A stretch of DNA of 64,000 nt from NCBI GenBank assembly GCA_963576475.1, contig OY754969.1:29487388-29551387 (forward strand), written 5' to 3'. The notes under the pieces are model-generated. The model did no database searches, was not told where the DNA came from, and was given only the letters and a program-made list of their open reading frames with translations. Origin of the DNA: Molanna angustata. Its lineage: Eukaryota > Arthropoda > Insecta > Trichoptera > Molannidae. Positions 33,501 through 41,192 of this stretch are shown piece by piece; position 1 is the first letter of the stretch, and the number at the start of each line of letters is the position of its first letter. The position numbers and the translations under genes were made by a program.

Positions 33501-35554
33501 CAATCAATTGGTAGCATTTTTATTTTCTGTCTGTTGGTATTTCGTAATGAAAAGACAAGGATTGGCACCGCTGAGACCACTTCCTTCAATTTTGGAAGTT
33601 GTTGTAGATTTAGCAGTCATGACACTATTGCACGAGGCCACATTTTACTACACTCATAGGTAAATGGCATTTATTTTGTTGTTATTGACCAAATAGTTTT
33701 ATTTTCGTTTTATTTGCTAAAACTCCCCGCATCTCATGTATTTGATTTTGAAATATTTAATATTTTAAGACAAATTTAATATTTCAATACAGACGAAATG
33801 AGAATATTTTATAGGAGAACCGGGAAACCAGCCACCTTTAGTTGGATCAGTTGGATTACGTGATCACTTTAAGCGATTGCGCATCGTTCACCAAGTATGC
33901 ATTTTTATTAACTTCCACTATCAATCCAAATTTTGAAAATTCTCTATAATGCTGGATTTCTATAATTTATGCAAGAACGGGCCACCCACAGAATTACCAT
34001 CTGCAGACTATCAGAAACCAAAAAGAAGAGACAAGGAACAGATGTAATGGAATGGAAATATGTGGCAGGAGGGAGATCGCGATCCACTTCCACGCCGGTG
34101 ATGCTATAGGACCCATTGGTCCTGTTCAACCCCGGACGCAGCCGCAGCGTCGGACAACACAAATATTCCCTATCAAGCGAGTAGAGAAAGATGTGGCAGA
34201 GCACAAAAGGGCATTGGAGTATTGCTTAGAAATAATACCGAAAACTATGTTGAATTAGTGAAATTAAGGTACTTCTAAGCATCGCTAGTTAAACCTTTCG
34301 TAATAGATTATGTACGAACCACAGAGATCTGAAGGATGTGTGAAGTTGAGGATATCGTAAGATGGGGTCGACAGAGGAGGTTCTGGAACGAACACGTCAA
34401 GAATGACAGACTCAAGAACCGTCAAAGTAGTTAGAGAAAATGTTCCCCAAGAAAGCAGACCCTCAGGAAGTCCTACCAATAAATGGAAGGGCAGCAGGCA
34501 GTCCACGTCACAGGAGGGAAACTGACGCAGGACAAAAACAAGCCAACCGGCCTAAAAAGAGAGAAAGAAGAGAAGGAGCAAATCCCTAAGATTTTACGAC
34601 ACGAACTACAAACTCATAGCATTTTGATCAACAAGATAAAAATATATTTTGCTCTCCACTTAAATTCCACTAAAATCATATATTTTTAATAATTATGTAC
34701 ATATTTTGAAATGTACAAATTACTATTATTATTTGTAGAAATGCAATAATATCTTTTATGATTATTACAGATTAATGCACCATAAATTGGTTTACAAATA
34801 TATACACAAGACACACCACGAATGGACTGCACCCGTAGCCATTTCAGCTGAATATTGTCATCCAATAGAACATATTTGTGTTAATATTTTCCCTCTTATA
34901 ATTGGTATCAGTGTGACAAAATGTCATATAACGCTTGGTGTTGCGTGGTTCTTTGCCGCAATATGCGTAGCAACTAATGATCATTCAGGATACCATTTAC
35001 CATTTTTAACCACGCCACAATTCCATGATTTCCACCATTTAAAGTAATTATAAACTTTTGTTTTCTTTTATAATATTGTTTTAAATTTATTGATTAGAAT
35101 TATTAAATTATGAAGGCCGACCAAGGTACATCAAATAAAGAAGTACCTATTTGAAGGAGCATTCATTCATTTAAAAAAAGCCAACGTAAAATAAATAATA
35201 TGACAATTTTTGATATTGGTAATTGAACAATGGGTTCATCTCTAACAAATTAGAGCTTATAGAACACACAACATTTAATATGCTTTTCAATATACATACA
35301 TCAATGTTTATGTAGATATTTTTTGTTGTCATCAATGACGTATACCTTTTTATGTTTTCAGATTTACTCAATGTTACGGATCCCGAGGGCTCTTCGATTG
35401 GCTTCATGGAACTAGTGATTTATATTTTAATTCTATACAAAGCTCCCGGGATATAAGATTGTTTGGTTTGAAGTCTTCTATTGAATTGTTTCCCGACGAT
35501 CCACCTACTAATGAAATTATTAAAAATGGACACATAGAAAAAAATTATACGTAG
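15481..35554 (+). CDS. FAXDC2-like fatty acid hydroxylase superfamily gene, copy 2 (complete, 7 exons)
   Basis: Exons: 15481-15544, 30193-30325, 30683-30756, 32283-32458, 33481-33659, 34771-35043, 35362-35554; 1092 nt, 363 aa. The start was chosen because ATGTCNGGTGAT is shared with copy 3 and both first exons end in phase 1. Hydrophobic segments lie at about 40-58, 98-118, 150-172, 186-204 and 258-277. Box 1 is HRLMH (208-212), box 2 HKTHH (221-225), box 3 HDFHH (294-298), with EYCHPIEH (236-243) and NDHSGYH (278-284) between. These are the di-iron ligands of the superfamily (sterol C4-methyl oxidase, FAXDC2). The expected role is oxygen-dependent hydroxylation of a lipid or sterol in the ER; the substrate is unknown. 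Intron 1 is 14.6 kb and full of transposons. Exon 4 is preceded by a six-fold repeat of its own splice acceptor. Exon 1 is the least certain exon. Confidence 0.9.
15604..15925 (+). mobile_element. SINE-like family C, copy 1, framed by an inverted repeat
   Basis: Runs from CATCACGGCATATCCCACAATG (about 15650) through CCAGTCTCGTTTCACC, ATGTGAGATGTTATTG, TTTTCGATTACCCG and CTAAGCCGGTGCCTC. A reverse-oriented copy is at 20985-21240. AACCCCTTTTCTATT at 15604 reappears inverted at about 16022-16038 (AATAGAAAAGGGGTT), so the block is framed by an inverted repeat. It lies 60 bp inside intron 1 of copy 2. The open frames through it are not genes. Confidence 0.65.
15956..15996 (+). repeat. 40-bp direct repeat, right copy
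   Basis: Second copy of the sequence at 15176-15215. It is followed at once by CTTTTACTTTAAAGTAAAAG, a perfect palindrome (16004-16023). Confidence 0.8.
16060..16375. repeat. T-rich minisatellite (TTTTGATGCTATTTGTATTGATGC-like)
   Basis: Irregular repetition of TTTTGATGCT and ATTTGTATTGATGC words with T-runs of variable length. Open frames on both strands here are low-complexity products of the repeat. Confidence 0.85.
16600..16890 (-). pseudogene. RTE-like RT C-terminal fragment
   Basis: The minus strand (16881 to 16672) reads VKVLDTCPEGRRGRGRPRMR, WLDDIEGDIRAIGQTNW and AVDRAEWRQFFEEAKAHTGL, ending at a stop. The GRP..RWLDDI and DR..WR..... pattern is the C-terminus of RTE-like reverse transcriptases. 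It is 5' truncated and antisense within intron 1 of copy 2. Confidence 0.82.
17295..18622 (-). mobile_element. F1 element, near-complete, reverse, with a nested F5 foldback
   Basis: It starts AATCCAACTGTCGATTCG and ends CATCGACAGTTGGATTTCATG then ACATGCAACTAGTA, both family termini. The short GT-rich stretch at 17518-17552 corresponds to the (AC)n of the other copies. F5 (18150-18538) splits the far end. Confidence 0.82.
18150..18538. mobile_element. Foldback element F5, two-armed copy
   Basis: GTATTCAGTAACTATTGG..TAGATTTAAGATTTACAGTC..GGACTAAATGGAATAG..GAAACGTTCTTG..AGTTACTGAATTATACG is mirrored inverted after a short centre (about 18315-18350). It sits inside F1. Confidence 0.8.
18623..19581. 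other. No gene seen (intron 1 of copy 2)
   Basis: Short open frames only. ACTTATAAACGTAAACTATA and related words near 18640-18730 are weakly repetitive (two copies of TTACTTATAAAC). I cannot classify it. Confidence 0.4.
19582..19830 (+). mobile_element. tRNA-derived SINE, family A
   Basis: GTCGGCCTTCGTGGCTCAG opens the tRNA-like head, with box B GGGTTCGATTCCC near 19637. The body and the AAATATTAAATATT tail match 632-869 (reverse) and 59279-59515. Confidence 0.88.
19878..20750 (+). pseudogene. CR1/jockey-like LINE 3' end
   Basis: An open stretch 19881-20303 encodes GWGGAAKINMDPLQALIKV, a run of aromatic and basic residues, APKIFNKI and an end KGIIYCGNMIKLQ. The WGGA.K....PLQ..IKVI block is the RT C-terminal region seen also at 38200 (WGAAFKTNIKPVK). 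A 3' UTR with a hairpin (CCACCTCGGTACAGGC..CTAGTAAGGTGG) follows and the element ends in TAAATAAATAAATA near 20745. 5' truncated; not a host gene. Confidence 0.78.
20985..21240 (-). mobile_element. SINE-like family C, copy 2
   Basis: In reverse it reads CACACCAGTTTCATTTCACC, ATGTGAGATGTTATATATTG, TTTTCGATTACCCGC and CTAAGCCAGTGTCTCG, colinear with 15730-15920. Confidence 0.7.
21310..21832 (+). pseudogene. RTE-like LINE 3' end, decayed
   Basis: Plus strand: AIVVPSLTYASETW.., then EVNALRWFGHIERMND, KKIYMGV*EME*IAG, RGRPRNRWHDHVNDI in shifted frames, followed by TTCTCTCTGCTTATCCCATAAGGGACATGGCGTGATGG and a GTATGTATGTATGTA tail. It is the same family as the reverse pieces at 23440, 46390 and 50150. 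Confidence 0.72.
22080..23000 (+). other. Unclassified GC-richer block with a 160-codon open frame (22152-22634)
   Basis: The frame starts MADDFEKFLSRALSDS and its first 60 codons look coding-like (acidic start, RCRACDNKQLQ). The rest is rich in repeated TCACTTC..GCGAGCACG words read as HRSLHYASTP and similar, which argues for a repeat. TATATAAGGGAGAG at 22341 resembles a core promoter. CTCGAG-rich sequence follows to 22990. I do not recognise it; it may be part of an LTR or other transposon, or an unrelated small exon. Confidence 0.35.
23001..23440. other. No feature seen (intron 1 of copy 2)
   Basis: AT-rich. Nothing recognisable on either strand. Confidence 0.4.
23440..23620 (-). mobile_element. 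RTE-like LINE 3' scrap
   Basis: CATCTTCCTCTAGGGATAGG then GAGAGAACCAAACACCAC and CATGCTCGTCTATTGTT match the same 3'-end family as 46390-46500 and 50150-50290, on the minus strand. It abuts the plus-strand RT that follows. Confidence 0.6.
23690..25115 (+). pseudogene. RTE-like reverse transcriptase, long copy with one frame break
   Basis: Two overlapping frames together cover most of an RT. The first (23698-24027) has IPEKWNMAVITPIHKKG and QCGFRKRRSTTDQIF. The second (to 25102, TAA) has LFIDFRQAYDSIE, GLRQGDLLSPILFNLAL, FGYADDIALAA (catalytic YADD), EFTYLGSIL, ILYGAESWCM, RRLAWIGHVIRSGEE and GRPRQRLMDN, ending at LYGHRK. One frameshift near 23.97-24.0 kb separates them. The 5' endonuclease domain is missing. 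The 3' end is a short (AAGT)n run. Sense orientation in intron 1 of copy 2. Not a host gene. Confidence 0.9.
25116..25980. other. Intron 1 spacer with a tRNA-like scrap
   Basis: GATGGGGATCGAATCCAGGACG at 25276-25297 is an inverted box B of a decayed tRNA-like SINE head (to about 25345), similar to 14470-14545. I see nothing else. Confidence 0.4.
26100..26765 (+). pseudogene. Jockey/CR1-like LINE RT C-terminal fragment
   Basis: From about 26160: AQIRPIIEYGSHLWSG, then AVQRRAIRLIDDP and, in the frame 26288-26620, QSLEHRRKVGILILFYRYYH, GNCSEELASLVPPP, TRTSRFSNSF, ARLWNDLPNSVFP and FKIRINKL. This is the standard C-terminal block of jockey/CR1 reverse transcriptases. 5' truncated with frame breaks; sense in intron 1 of copy 2. 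Confidence 0.85.
26766..27480. other. No feature seen (intron 1 of copy 2)
   Basis: AT-rich with no recognisable element. Confidence 0.45.
27481..29270. other. Unclassified GC-richer block inside intron 1 of copy 2
   Basis: Base composition changes here: CG-containing words (CGTACGAACGCACGCGAACC, CGCGAACCGACGG) contrast with the AT-rich surroundings. Open frames up to 84 codons on either strand show no motif I recognise. There is no tandem structure. It may be the internal region of a decayed LTR or other transposon. Confidence 0.4.
29271..29955 (-). mobile_element. LTR-like block (tentative)
   Basis: Read on the minus strand from 29953 it begins TGTAACGAAG, has a TATA-like TTTTTTATATGCATTCC about 80 bases in, a CG-rich stretch (GGCGCGCTACGGGG, GATCGCGGGAGG) and then an AT-rich part. 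TGTAACG starts and this promoter layout are usual for LTRs of insect retrotransposons. I found no second LTR, primer-binding site or polyprotein, so this is weak. Confidence 0.3.
30193..30325 (+). CDS. Copy 2, exon 2 (133 nt)
   Basis: The acceptor is gtatttttag and the donor is CACGA/gtaatt. It encodes QQNGYPSKV.., the first membrane segment (about WYVIYTIFVITTLGSVAFT) and ends ..RNELHE. Same length and phases as exon 2 of copy 3. Confidence 0.85.
30683..30756 (+). CDS. Copy 2, exon 3 (74 nt)
   Basis: Acceptor attttcag, donor ATAG/gtaagt. It encodes YAFSAWDSAGIFFDTQWEKI then LMVIG. The Trp..Gly/..W.KIL pattern matches copy 3 exon 3 (..IATGMYFDEIWENILLVVG). Same length. Confidence 0.88.
30983..31113. 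mobile_element. Foldback MITE, family F6, copy 2
   Basis: GGGTCGTATTACGGGATTTA at the left returns inverted as TTGAAATACGACCC at the right. The interior has GTATTTACCTTTCCGTG and TAGGAGGCAAGTAC, words shared with F9 at 8865-8895. It lies in intron 3 of copy 2. Confidence 0.75.
31145..31670. repeat. GC-rich interspersed repeat (unclassified)
   Basis: CTTCCACGCCGGAGGACGC, TATAGGACTCTTTGGTCCTG and GCAGCCGCAACGTCAGACAA are close to 34085-34165 (CTTCCACGCCGGTGATGC, GGTCCTGTTCAACCCCGGAC), so it is a dispersed repeat. High GC and many CG dinucleotides stand out from the intron. Overlapping short frames occur on both strands and none is convincing. Confidence 0.6.
31806..32335 (+). repeat. Six-unit 88-bp tandem repeat containing the exon 4 splice acceptor
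   Basis: Units start at 31806, 31894, 31984 (GATCA variant), 32072, 32160 and 32248; the second is 90 bp, the others 88. Each unit holds 35 bases of intron end (ATTAATGTTTCATTG..TTTCCAG), an AG acceptor, and about 53 bases of the exon start encoding GENEMFHW.ILPNAISFV or near variants. Only the last unit runs into the rest of exon 4. In the preceding ones the frame reaches TGA inside the next unit. Confidence 0.95.
32283..32458 (+). CDS. Copy 2, exon 4 (176 nt)
   Basis: I chose the sixth of six tandem acceptors (ttaatttgcag at 32282), because only this one gives an open frame to the donor ATTCAT/gtaagt. It encodes GENEMFHWTILPN.., a hydrophobic segment (FVGFWILCGMYSY) and a charged loop ending DKEKFIH. 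It aligns with copy 3 exon 4, which is one codon shorter. Confidence 0.9.
32586..32960 (+). mobile_element. F1 element, fragment
   Basis: ACTAGTTACATGTACCACATG then ATCCAATTGTCAATGGCG opens it. The middle is deleted and the end reads CTTGGCTTGATACTTTATCG. Intron 4 of copy 2. Confidence 0.75.
33160..33385 (-). pseudogene. RTE-like RT C-terminal fragment
   Basis: The minus-strand frame 33346-33164 reads KDSVEGRRSRGSSPTRW, NDLMKPALGS and NALRSSQNRYISM. It is a decayed GRRSRGR.PTRW..... C-terminus of an RT. It ends 95 bp before exon 5 of copy 2. Confidence 0.7.
33481..33659 (+). CDS. Copy 2, exon 5 (179 nt)
   Basis: Acceptor gtttttcag, donor CATAG/gtaaat. It encodes GVKVVLFNQLVAF, the APLRPLPS motif, a hydrophobic stretch and YYTHR, the start of histidine box 1. 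Confidence 0.93.
33785..33960 (+). mobile_element. F2 MITE, left half
   Basis: GACGAAATGAGAATATTTTATAGG, GGATTACGTGATCACTTTAA and GCGATTGCGCATCGTTCACC match the first half of F2. The right end is missing. Intron 5 of copy 2. Confidence 0.7.
33965..34600 (+). pseudogene. Decayed RT 3' fragments with a GC-rich repeat copy
   Basis: 34310-34420 translates to a worn DIVRWGRQRRFWNEHVKNDR block, an RT C-terminal pattern. 34085-34165 is the second copy of the GC-rich repeat at 31145. The order of insertion is not clear. Intron 5 of copy 2. Confidence 0.5.
34771..35043 (+). CDS. Copy 2, exon 6 (273 nt), catalytic exon
   Basis: Acceptor gattattacag, donor TTAAA/gtaatt. It contains LMHH, HKTHHEW, EYCHPIEH, NDHSGYH and HDFHH, the remaining metal-ligand motifs. 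Confidence 0.94.
35362..35554 (+). CDS. Copy 2, exon 7 (193 nt, terminal)
   Basis: Acceptor atgttttcag. It encodes FTQCYGSRGLFDWLHGTSD, then IQSSRDIRLFGLKSS and a polar tail; TAG at 35552-35554. AATAAA follows at 35597. Confidence 0.92.
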
Positions 35555-35596
35555 ATAAATTAAAAAAAATATATACAAATCGTCTTAGACATAAGA

Positions 35597-35602
35597 AATA
35601 AA
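35597..35602 (+). promoter_or_regulatory. Polyadenylation signal of copy 2
   Basis: AATAAA lies 42 bases after the stop. An F2 MITE begins about 35 bases further on, at or just past the expected cleavage site. Confidence 0.6.
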
Positions 35603-35629
35603 ATTTCAAAACATTTTTTTTTTAACAGA

Positions 35630-35995
35630 TTTTTAATTATCTCAATAGAGACGAAGTTGGAATATTTATTGTAGGAGAACCGAGAAATCAAGGCACCTAC
35701 AGGGCTTACGACCTGTCATCGGCTGGTTTACGTGATCACTTTATGCGCTTGCGCAACGTTCACCAATTATGCCTTTTAATGAGATCCCTATCAATTCAAT
35801 TTTGAAAGTTCTAAATATTGTAATACTGACATTCTTTTCGCTTGAAAATAAGGAATTTTTACTACAGCCATCTATGGGTGAAATTATGAACAACAATCTT
35901 ATTATTTTTATTTATTTTGTTGGAACGCCATCTATTGAGAGAATTGGTTTTTTGTAAATAATGAAAGCTACAATTCTTATATCTGAGGTGACAAT
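35630..35995 (+). mobile_element. F2 MITE, copy in the 3' flank of copy 2
   Basis: TTATCTCAATAGAGACGAAG, GGTTTACGTGATCACTTTATG and GAACGCCATCTATTGAGAG are the family words. It extends to about ATATCTGAGGTGACAATG. It begins about 80 bases after the stop codon. Confidence 0.78.
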
Positions 35996-36049
35996 GCATT
36001 TTTCGCATAGAAGTCACAATTTTTTTTATTTCCTTTTTTTCAATAATTG

Positions 36050-36417
36050 TGACGAAATCGTTACTATCGACCACCCCTTCAAATTACTGTGGAAGGTTCA
36101 GGACTGCGATCTGACCTGCGACTCATCTGGTTGGATTATTAGTAGCTCTGCATGGACAGAGCGCCATATAAAAGGAGGACAAAGAAAGATGGAACTTACT
36201 GGATTTCGGAGCGCTTATTGGCTACAAGTGTATGTATTCCTTTAAACATGATCTATGGGAGAGTGTTGGAAGCTGACCCCATTTGGCAATGACTCGTCAA
36301 ACATGGCAAGGGTGAGTTTTGTTTAAGGGGCTAGGCTGATCGTCTCATTCCGAAACCTTCTTAGTACTCGTTTTGGGGGCTGTTAGTTGCCTTAGATGCA
36401 ATATTAAATAAATAAAT
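36050..36417 (+). mobile_element. Retroposon tail with SINE A-like 3' end
   Basis: GCTGTTAGTTGCCTTAGATGC then AATATTAAATAAATAAATA (36378-36417) matches the 3' end of SINE A. The upstream part (GATCTGACCTGCGACTCATC and so on) is not tRNA-like and I cannot classify it. Confidence 0.5.
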
Positions 36418-37145
36418 ATATGCTGCAAAGCCTCTAAGTTGGTCTTTTTTTCTACCAATATTGGATGCATAAAATCCACTACTCCACACAGGGATATTAG
36501 CAACAATATTTACACAGATACAAATAATAGTACTAGAAATAACACCATATTAGGAGGACTCACCACTCACGACACCTCTATTTCGAACAACTACAGCACA
36601 GCATCATTATATTATATATAAAGGCATAAAATTATTTAATAACCTACCTACGAAGAATTCAAATGAAACAAATAAAGAAATGAATTACGAAGAATTCAAA
36701 AAGAAACTAAAAACAATTTGAAACACTCTCTAATATACGTTTATTTTCATTTTTGTATGTGTTATTTGCTTTGTGTTATGGTTTTGATGATGTTTTTATT
36801 TATTTTATTTTTTTAATGATTTGAAATGTAAATTCTATTTGTAATGATTTTGGTTTTGAAATGTTTCTTTTTTTTTATAATTCTTAATTAATTATTTATT
36901 TTAGTCAAGTATTTTTACTGTGTTAGCAAAGAGTTACTGCTTTCCTAAACACAAGCTTTCAGCTTAAATTAGGAAAGGAAACATTAATTAGTTGTTTTTT
37001 ATAACATGTATTAAATGTAATTAATATATTGAAATAACTAAAAAGAATTCTCTCACAACTAAATTAGGTCTAGGGACTAAGGTTAATACTTTCGATATAT
37101 GAAAAGAAATAAATTCTCTTGAAGGAATCGACAGTTGGAATATAC
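36418..37145 (+). mobile_element. F1 end region split by a CR1-like LINE 3' fragment
   Basis: F1 words ATATGCTGCAAAGCCTCTAAG (36418) and AAAATCCACTACTCCACACAG (to 36490) resume after the insert as AGGTTAATACTTTCGA and end GAATCGACAGTTGGA (37142). Inside, 36600-36722 encodes YKGIKLFNNLPTKNSNETN then EEFKKKLKTI and a stop, a CR1/jockey RT C-terminus, followed by its 3' UTR. Confidence 0.7.
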
Positions 37146-37589
37146 CTAGTATATAATTTATGTATATAGTTAGAATCATTGATTCGCACTAGGCAAAATA
37201 AATCCAAAGTATAAAGCTGACATTATTATCAAGGATCTATGTGACATTTTGTTTGAAAGCGTGGTGTAAAAATAGGAAGTTTTTATCTTTGTATGTACAT
37301 ATATTTAATTCTGCTAAAAATAACTTTTCAGAAAGATTTAGATTTTTTCTTTATGAGTAGGTACATTTTTTTCTATATGAGTAAGTACCTTTAAATTGTT
37401 TCAAAATATAAAAGATCTTTGTGCCCTACATTGTTAATTGGAAATCCTAATACCTTTATTTTTCTTTCGTTATTTCCTCATTGAAACAAAGGTTTGTACG
37501 ATCGCATAAAATCACGTGATGATGTTTTTTTACTCCTCATTACCCCAAGAGGATATAGTGGGGAGTTATGAATTCGTAATTTATAAAGT

Positions 37590-39316
37590 TATCTTTTTAT
37601 TTATTTATTTATTTTATTTATTGCAAATAATATGTTGGTACATAGTTATATGATATTTCTTATAATTAATACAATTATATAATAGGTACGTATTACTCCA
37701 CTGAAAGAGTAAATCTCGTGTTCAGCTGAGGAAGAGCGTAGCAATTATTTCAAGTCCATAATAGGTACATTAAAGATATTATATTAGATACATAATTGTT
37801 TAACGTTGATTTGTGAATATAAAATTATTGTATACTTTTTTAAATTTTGCAAAAGGTTTGATTTTTCTTATATCTAAAGAAAGTTTATTATAACAATTTA
37901 TTCCTAGGTAAGAATAGTGATGCTGCATGGTTGATGTATTATATTTTGGAACCTTAATTTGTCCCTCTGAGCGAGGGCGGGAGCTTATTATATCTATATT
38001 ATCGTTGTTATCAATAATATTTTTGTAAGTTTGAAATACTGCACTTCTTTTAAATATGCTATCCAGTTTTAAAACTCCAAATTCTTTATATAGTTGCTGT
38101 GTTGGGTAGTCTCTTGGTTTTTTTTAATAACTTTTATGATTAAATTTTGAGCAGTTTTCACCGGTTTAATGTTGGTTTTAAATGCTGCACCCCATGCTAA
38201 AATTCCATATTCTATAATTGACTGGGTAAATGCATAATACAAAGTTTTTAGAAAATTCAATGACAGTATATTCCTTAATTTTAGAAAAATGTAAATTAGT
38301 TTGCGAATTCTTTTAGTCGTAATATTTATATGTTGTTTCCATTTAATATTAGAGTCTATTGTTATTCCCAAGTAAGTAAGTAAGTAAATTTTATTAATAA
38401 GAAAGTATAAAAAGGATACATTTTGACATATTATAAAAAAAATATATACATCAAAAATAAATTTGAAATTCTCCCCGAAAAGAAGGAAACCTTGTGCTTC
38501 GGGGAGGAGTTCACAAAACTTAAATTTAACAAGATACATAAAATACATAGAAAGAGTTCATAAAAAAAATATATATTATTTTAATTTACAAACGTGGAAA
38601 AATAAATAAAAAAAAGCTAACAATCAACAAAGATATACTCACACACACAATACAATACACCAAAATTAATACATTCATATGGTACAATGAGGAGGAAAAT
38701 TATTTTAATTTTTTTTTAAAAGTTGACAAGTTGTCAGTATTATTTATTTTTATATTCAAGTATTTGATAAATTCCACTCTCAGCAAATTCACACATTTGT
38801 CATCACAGATATTTGCTGACTTACAATTGTTGCTATGAATAATAAGTTTTGTTTGTGAGTGATTTTCGTTTGTTAGTGAGAAAATTAAGTAATGTGTTTT
38901 TTTGTAAATTCAGCGAAAGTAAGTTATAGTCAAACCATTCTTTAATAATATTGATATTGGTATTTGCGTTTATGTTCAATTGTTGATAGTTTTTTGCTTT
39001 ACAAATAATGGCTGTATCATCAGCGTACGATATTAACTCGCAATCACCTTTTAAATTCAATTGAAAAATTTCATTAACATACACAATAAATAAAATGGGG
39101 CCTAACACAGTGCCTTGTGGAATTCTAAATGTTGATGTTTGTGATTCACTAAGGTGTCCACTAATTCTAACATACTGAGGCCTTTGATGTAAATAACTTG
39201 AAATCCATGAATTTACTTTATCTACAATACCAATTTCACAAAGTTTTTTAATGAGAAGTTCGTGTGATATACTATCGAAAGCTTTTTTTAAGTCAATATT
39301 AGTTATTGCAGATTAT
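37590..39316 (-). pseudogene. CR1-like LINE with an internal insertion
   Basis: Read on the minus strand from 39316: AITNIDLKKAFDSIS, RPQYVRISGHLSES, FRIPQGTVLGPILFIVY, ISYADDTAIICKA (catalytic YADD), then after a frame break ICDDKCVNLLRVEFIKYL. The chain is interrupted at 38756 and resumes at 38369 with GITIDSNIKWKQHINITTKR, IIEYGILAWGAAF and IIKVIKKNQ. A 3' UTR with a hairpin and a TTTATTTA-type end (37600-38068) follows. The 5' half is missing. It lies between gene copies 2 and 3. Confidence 0.88.
38371..38756 (-). mobile_element. Nested non-LTR 3' end inside the CR1-like RT
   Basis: The insert begins (minus strand) with codons reading NTDNLSTFKKKIK, an RT C-terminus. It continues with a 3' UTR carrying the hairpin CTCCCCGAA..TTCGGGGAG and ends in (ACTT)n. 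It splits the host RT codons for Y-L and G-I. CAAGTA is present at both borders (38369-38374, 38757-38762), a possible short target duplication. Confidence 0.75.
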
Positions 39317-39329
39317 CATGTAGTATCTT

Positions 39330-41190
39330 GCTTAAATTGTATTCTGAAAGTATCATCACAATTTATCTGGTTGTATACTGTGTACTGCGTGTTTATTCTA
39401 CTTAATCGATTATAAAGTACCTACTCACTCGATTCTTTTCAAATTTTGCAAATTTGTATATTTAATACTCGCTTAGACTCCATTAGATTTTGAAGAATAT
39501 CTGATCGTTGCGTCTCATTTTTTTAACTGTCAAATATTTCAAAGTGACCCCAACCTCATGAAATTTATAATTTTATATTTTTATTTTCATATTGCTTAAA
39601 AGACACATCACTTTCATAAAATGGAATTGAAGAATTATCATATTTTCATAATAATTTTTTTTCATAATAAAATTATTTTCATAACAAATCTCATTAAAAT
39701 GCTGATTATTTTACATAAAAAATTTGAATAATTTGTGTAATGACTTGTTAGTGAGGAGTTGTTAGCGTTGGCCACAACCTACTCGATTTATTGAAATAAA
39801 AATAATATGCTTACCAAGACTTGTTAGATTTTTTTCCCCACAAATTTTCACAAACTTTTTTATAATTCATAAAGGTAGGTATATCGTTTTGAGATTCAGG
39901 CGACGATTTAGAAAACTTTCAAAAGTTCCGACTATTCAAACTGTTGTAATTATTCTTATTTTTTTCCTATGCATTTTTAGATGTGGCATGAAAATGCTGA
40001 AAATTTTCCGTACAAGATTTGAATACTTGTGGAGTGTAGCGTTGGCTATAACTCATTTTTTTCTTATTTTTCTAAATACGACATTTGAGTTATATTTATA
40101 TTATGATTCAGACATTACTCGTTTTAATCCACTGTAAACAATTCATAGAAATCCTTAGATAAATAGTGTCCTATTTGTCTTATAAAAAATGTAATTTCTT
40201 CACTTGATAATATTCCTTGCTAAATGTACAGTTTTGTTGATGCGATCAACGCATGATGCTGCACCCAATCACTGTCGTGTTAAAAAATATACAATGCCTA
40301 TTTTTGTATAAGTTTGACACTACAGATCTCATGCATTACTTCATTGTTTTATTTTTTTATTTTTATTTTTTATTTAAGAAACACTCACAAAGAAATTGAC
40401 ATTAAAAAATACAAAATATATAAATACAAAATAACATGTAAGGTCAACTCTCCAATTACGAGTGCCTGCAGCATGTTATATTAAAATACCTATGATAAGG
40501 TGGTAGGAGGAGAAAAAGGGGACAAATTCAAGGACCACAGTTGATTCTAGGATTGCTTTTGCGAATATATTATAATATCTTTACTCAATTGCTTAAATTT
40601 TGCATATTTTAAATTAAAAATGTCCAAGTCAGTCAAAAGTCTATTGTAGTCATCACAAATTCTACGGATTATTTCATTCTAGCCAAGGTTTGTACGAAAT
40701 GGTGAAATTGCAAATACATTATGTTGTCTACTATTAAACGATTGTACTATTAATTATTAATTATTTCAATAAAGGCGGTACGACCATTCAAGGATGATTT
40801 GTGCCATTTGACGACATGAGATGTTTATTTAAAAACAATGTCAAAACAAACGCCTTCAAAATTATCATGTTTTTCTTCACGAATTTTAAAAATTTCCCTG
40901 TAAATTATCGGGGAGGAAATTTAGTGGAAACTGCATTTCATCAATCATAACACTAAGAGATTGGTGTCAATTGAATCGATCTCTAATATGGGCATTTAAA
41001 GAATACGTTATCCAGATCTTCTAGATCTAGGCTACACACTCAATGCGGAGAATTAACAAGATTTAGTCTAAACAAATGAACATCGAGTCTATAGTGACCG
41101 AACCGCATTTGGGATATATATTACCTAATTGTTATCTGGGGTCTACATACCAAAGTTATCCTGAAACTTTCCTGTCACATTTCCTGTCTA
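39330..41190. other. Intergenic between copies 2 and 3; no gene seen
   Basis: 40345-40760 begins with TTTATTTTTTATTTTTATTT and continues as a possible reverse LINE 3' UTR (hairpin-like GTCAACTCTCCAATTACGAG). The 82-codon frame at 39889-40137 (hydrophobic, MRFRRRFRKLSKV) has no family resemblance I can name and no splice context. The rest is AT-rich. Confidence 0.4.
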
Positions 41191-41192
41191 GA

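Noticed and set aside
39889..40137. 82-codon hydrophobic frame (MRFRRRFRKLSKV..) as a small membrane protein gene
   Set aside because: AT-rich sequence makes such frames common by chance, and no conserved motif, promoter or poly(A) context was seen.
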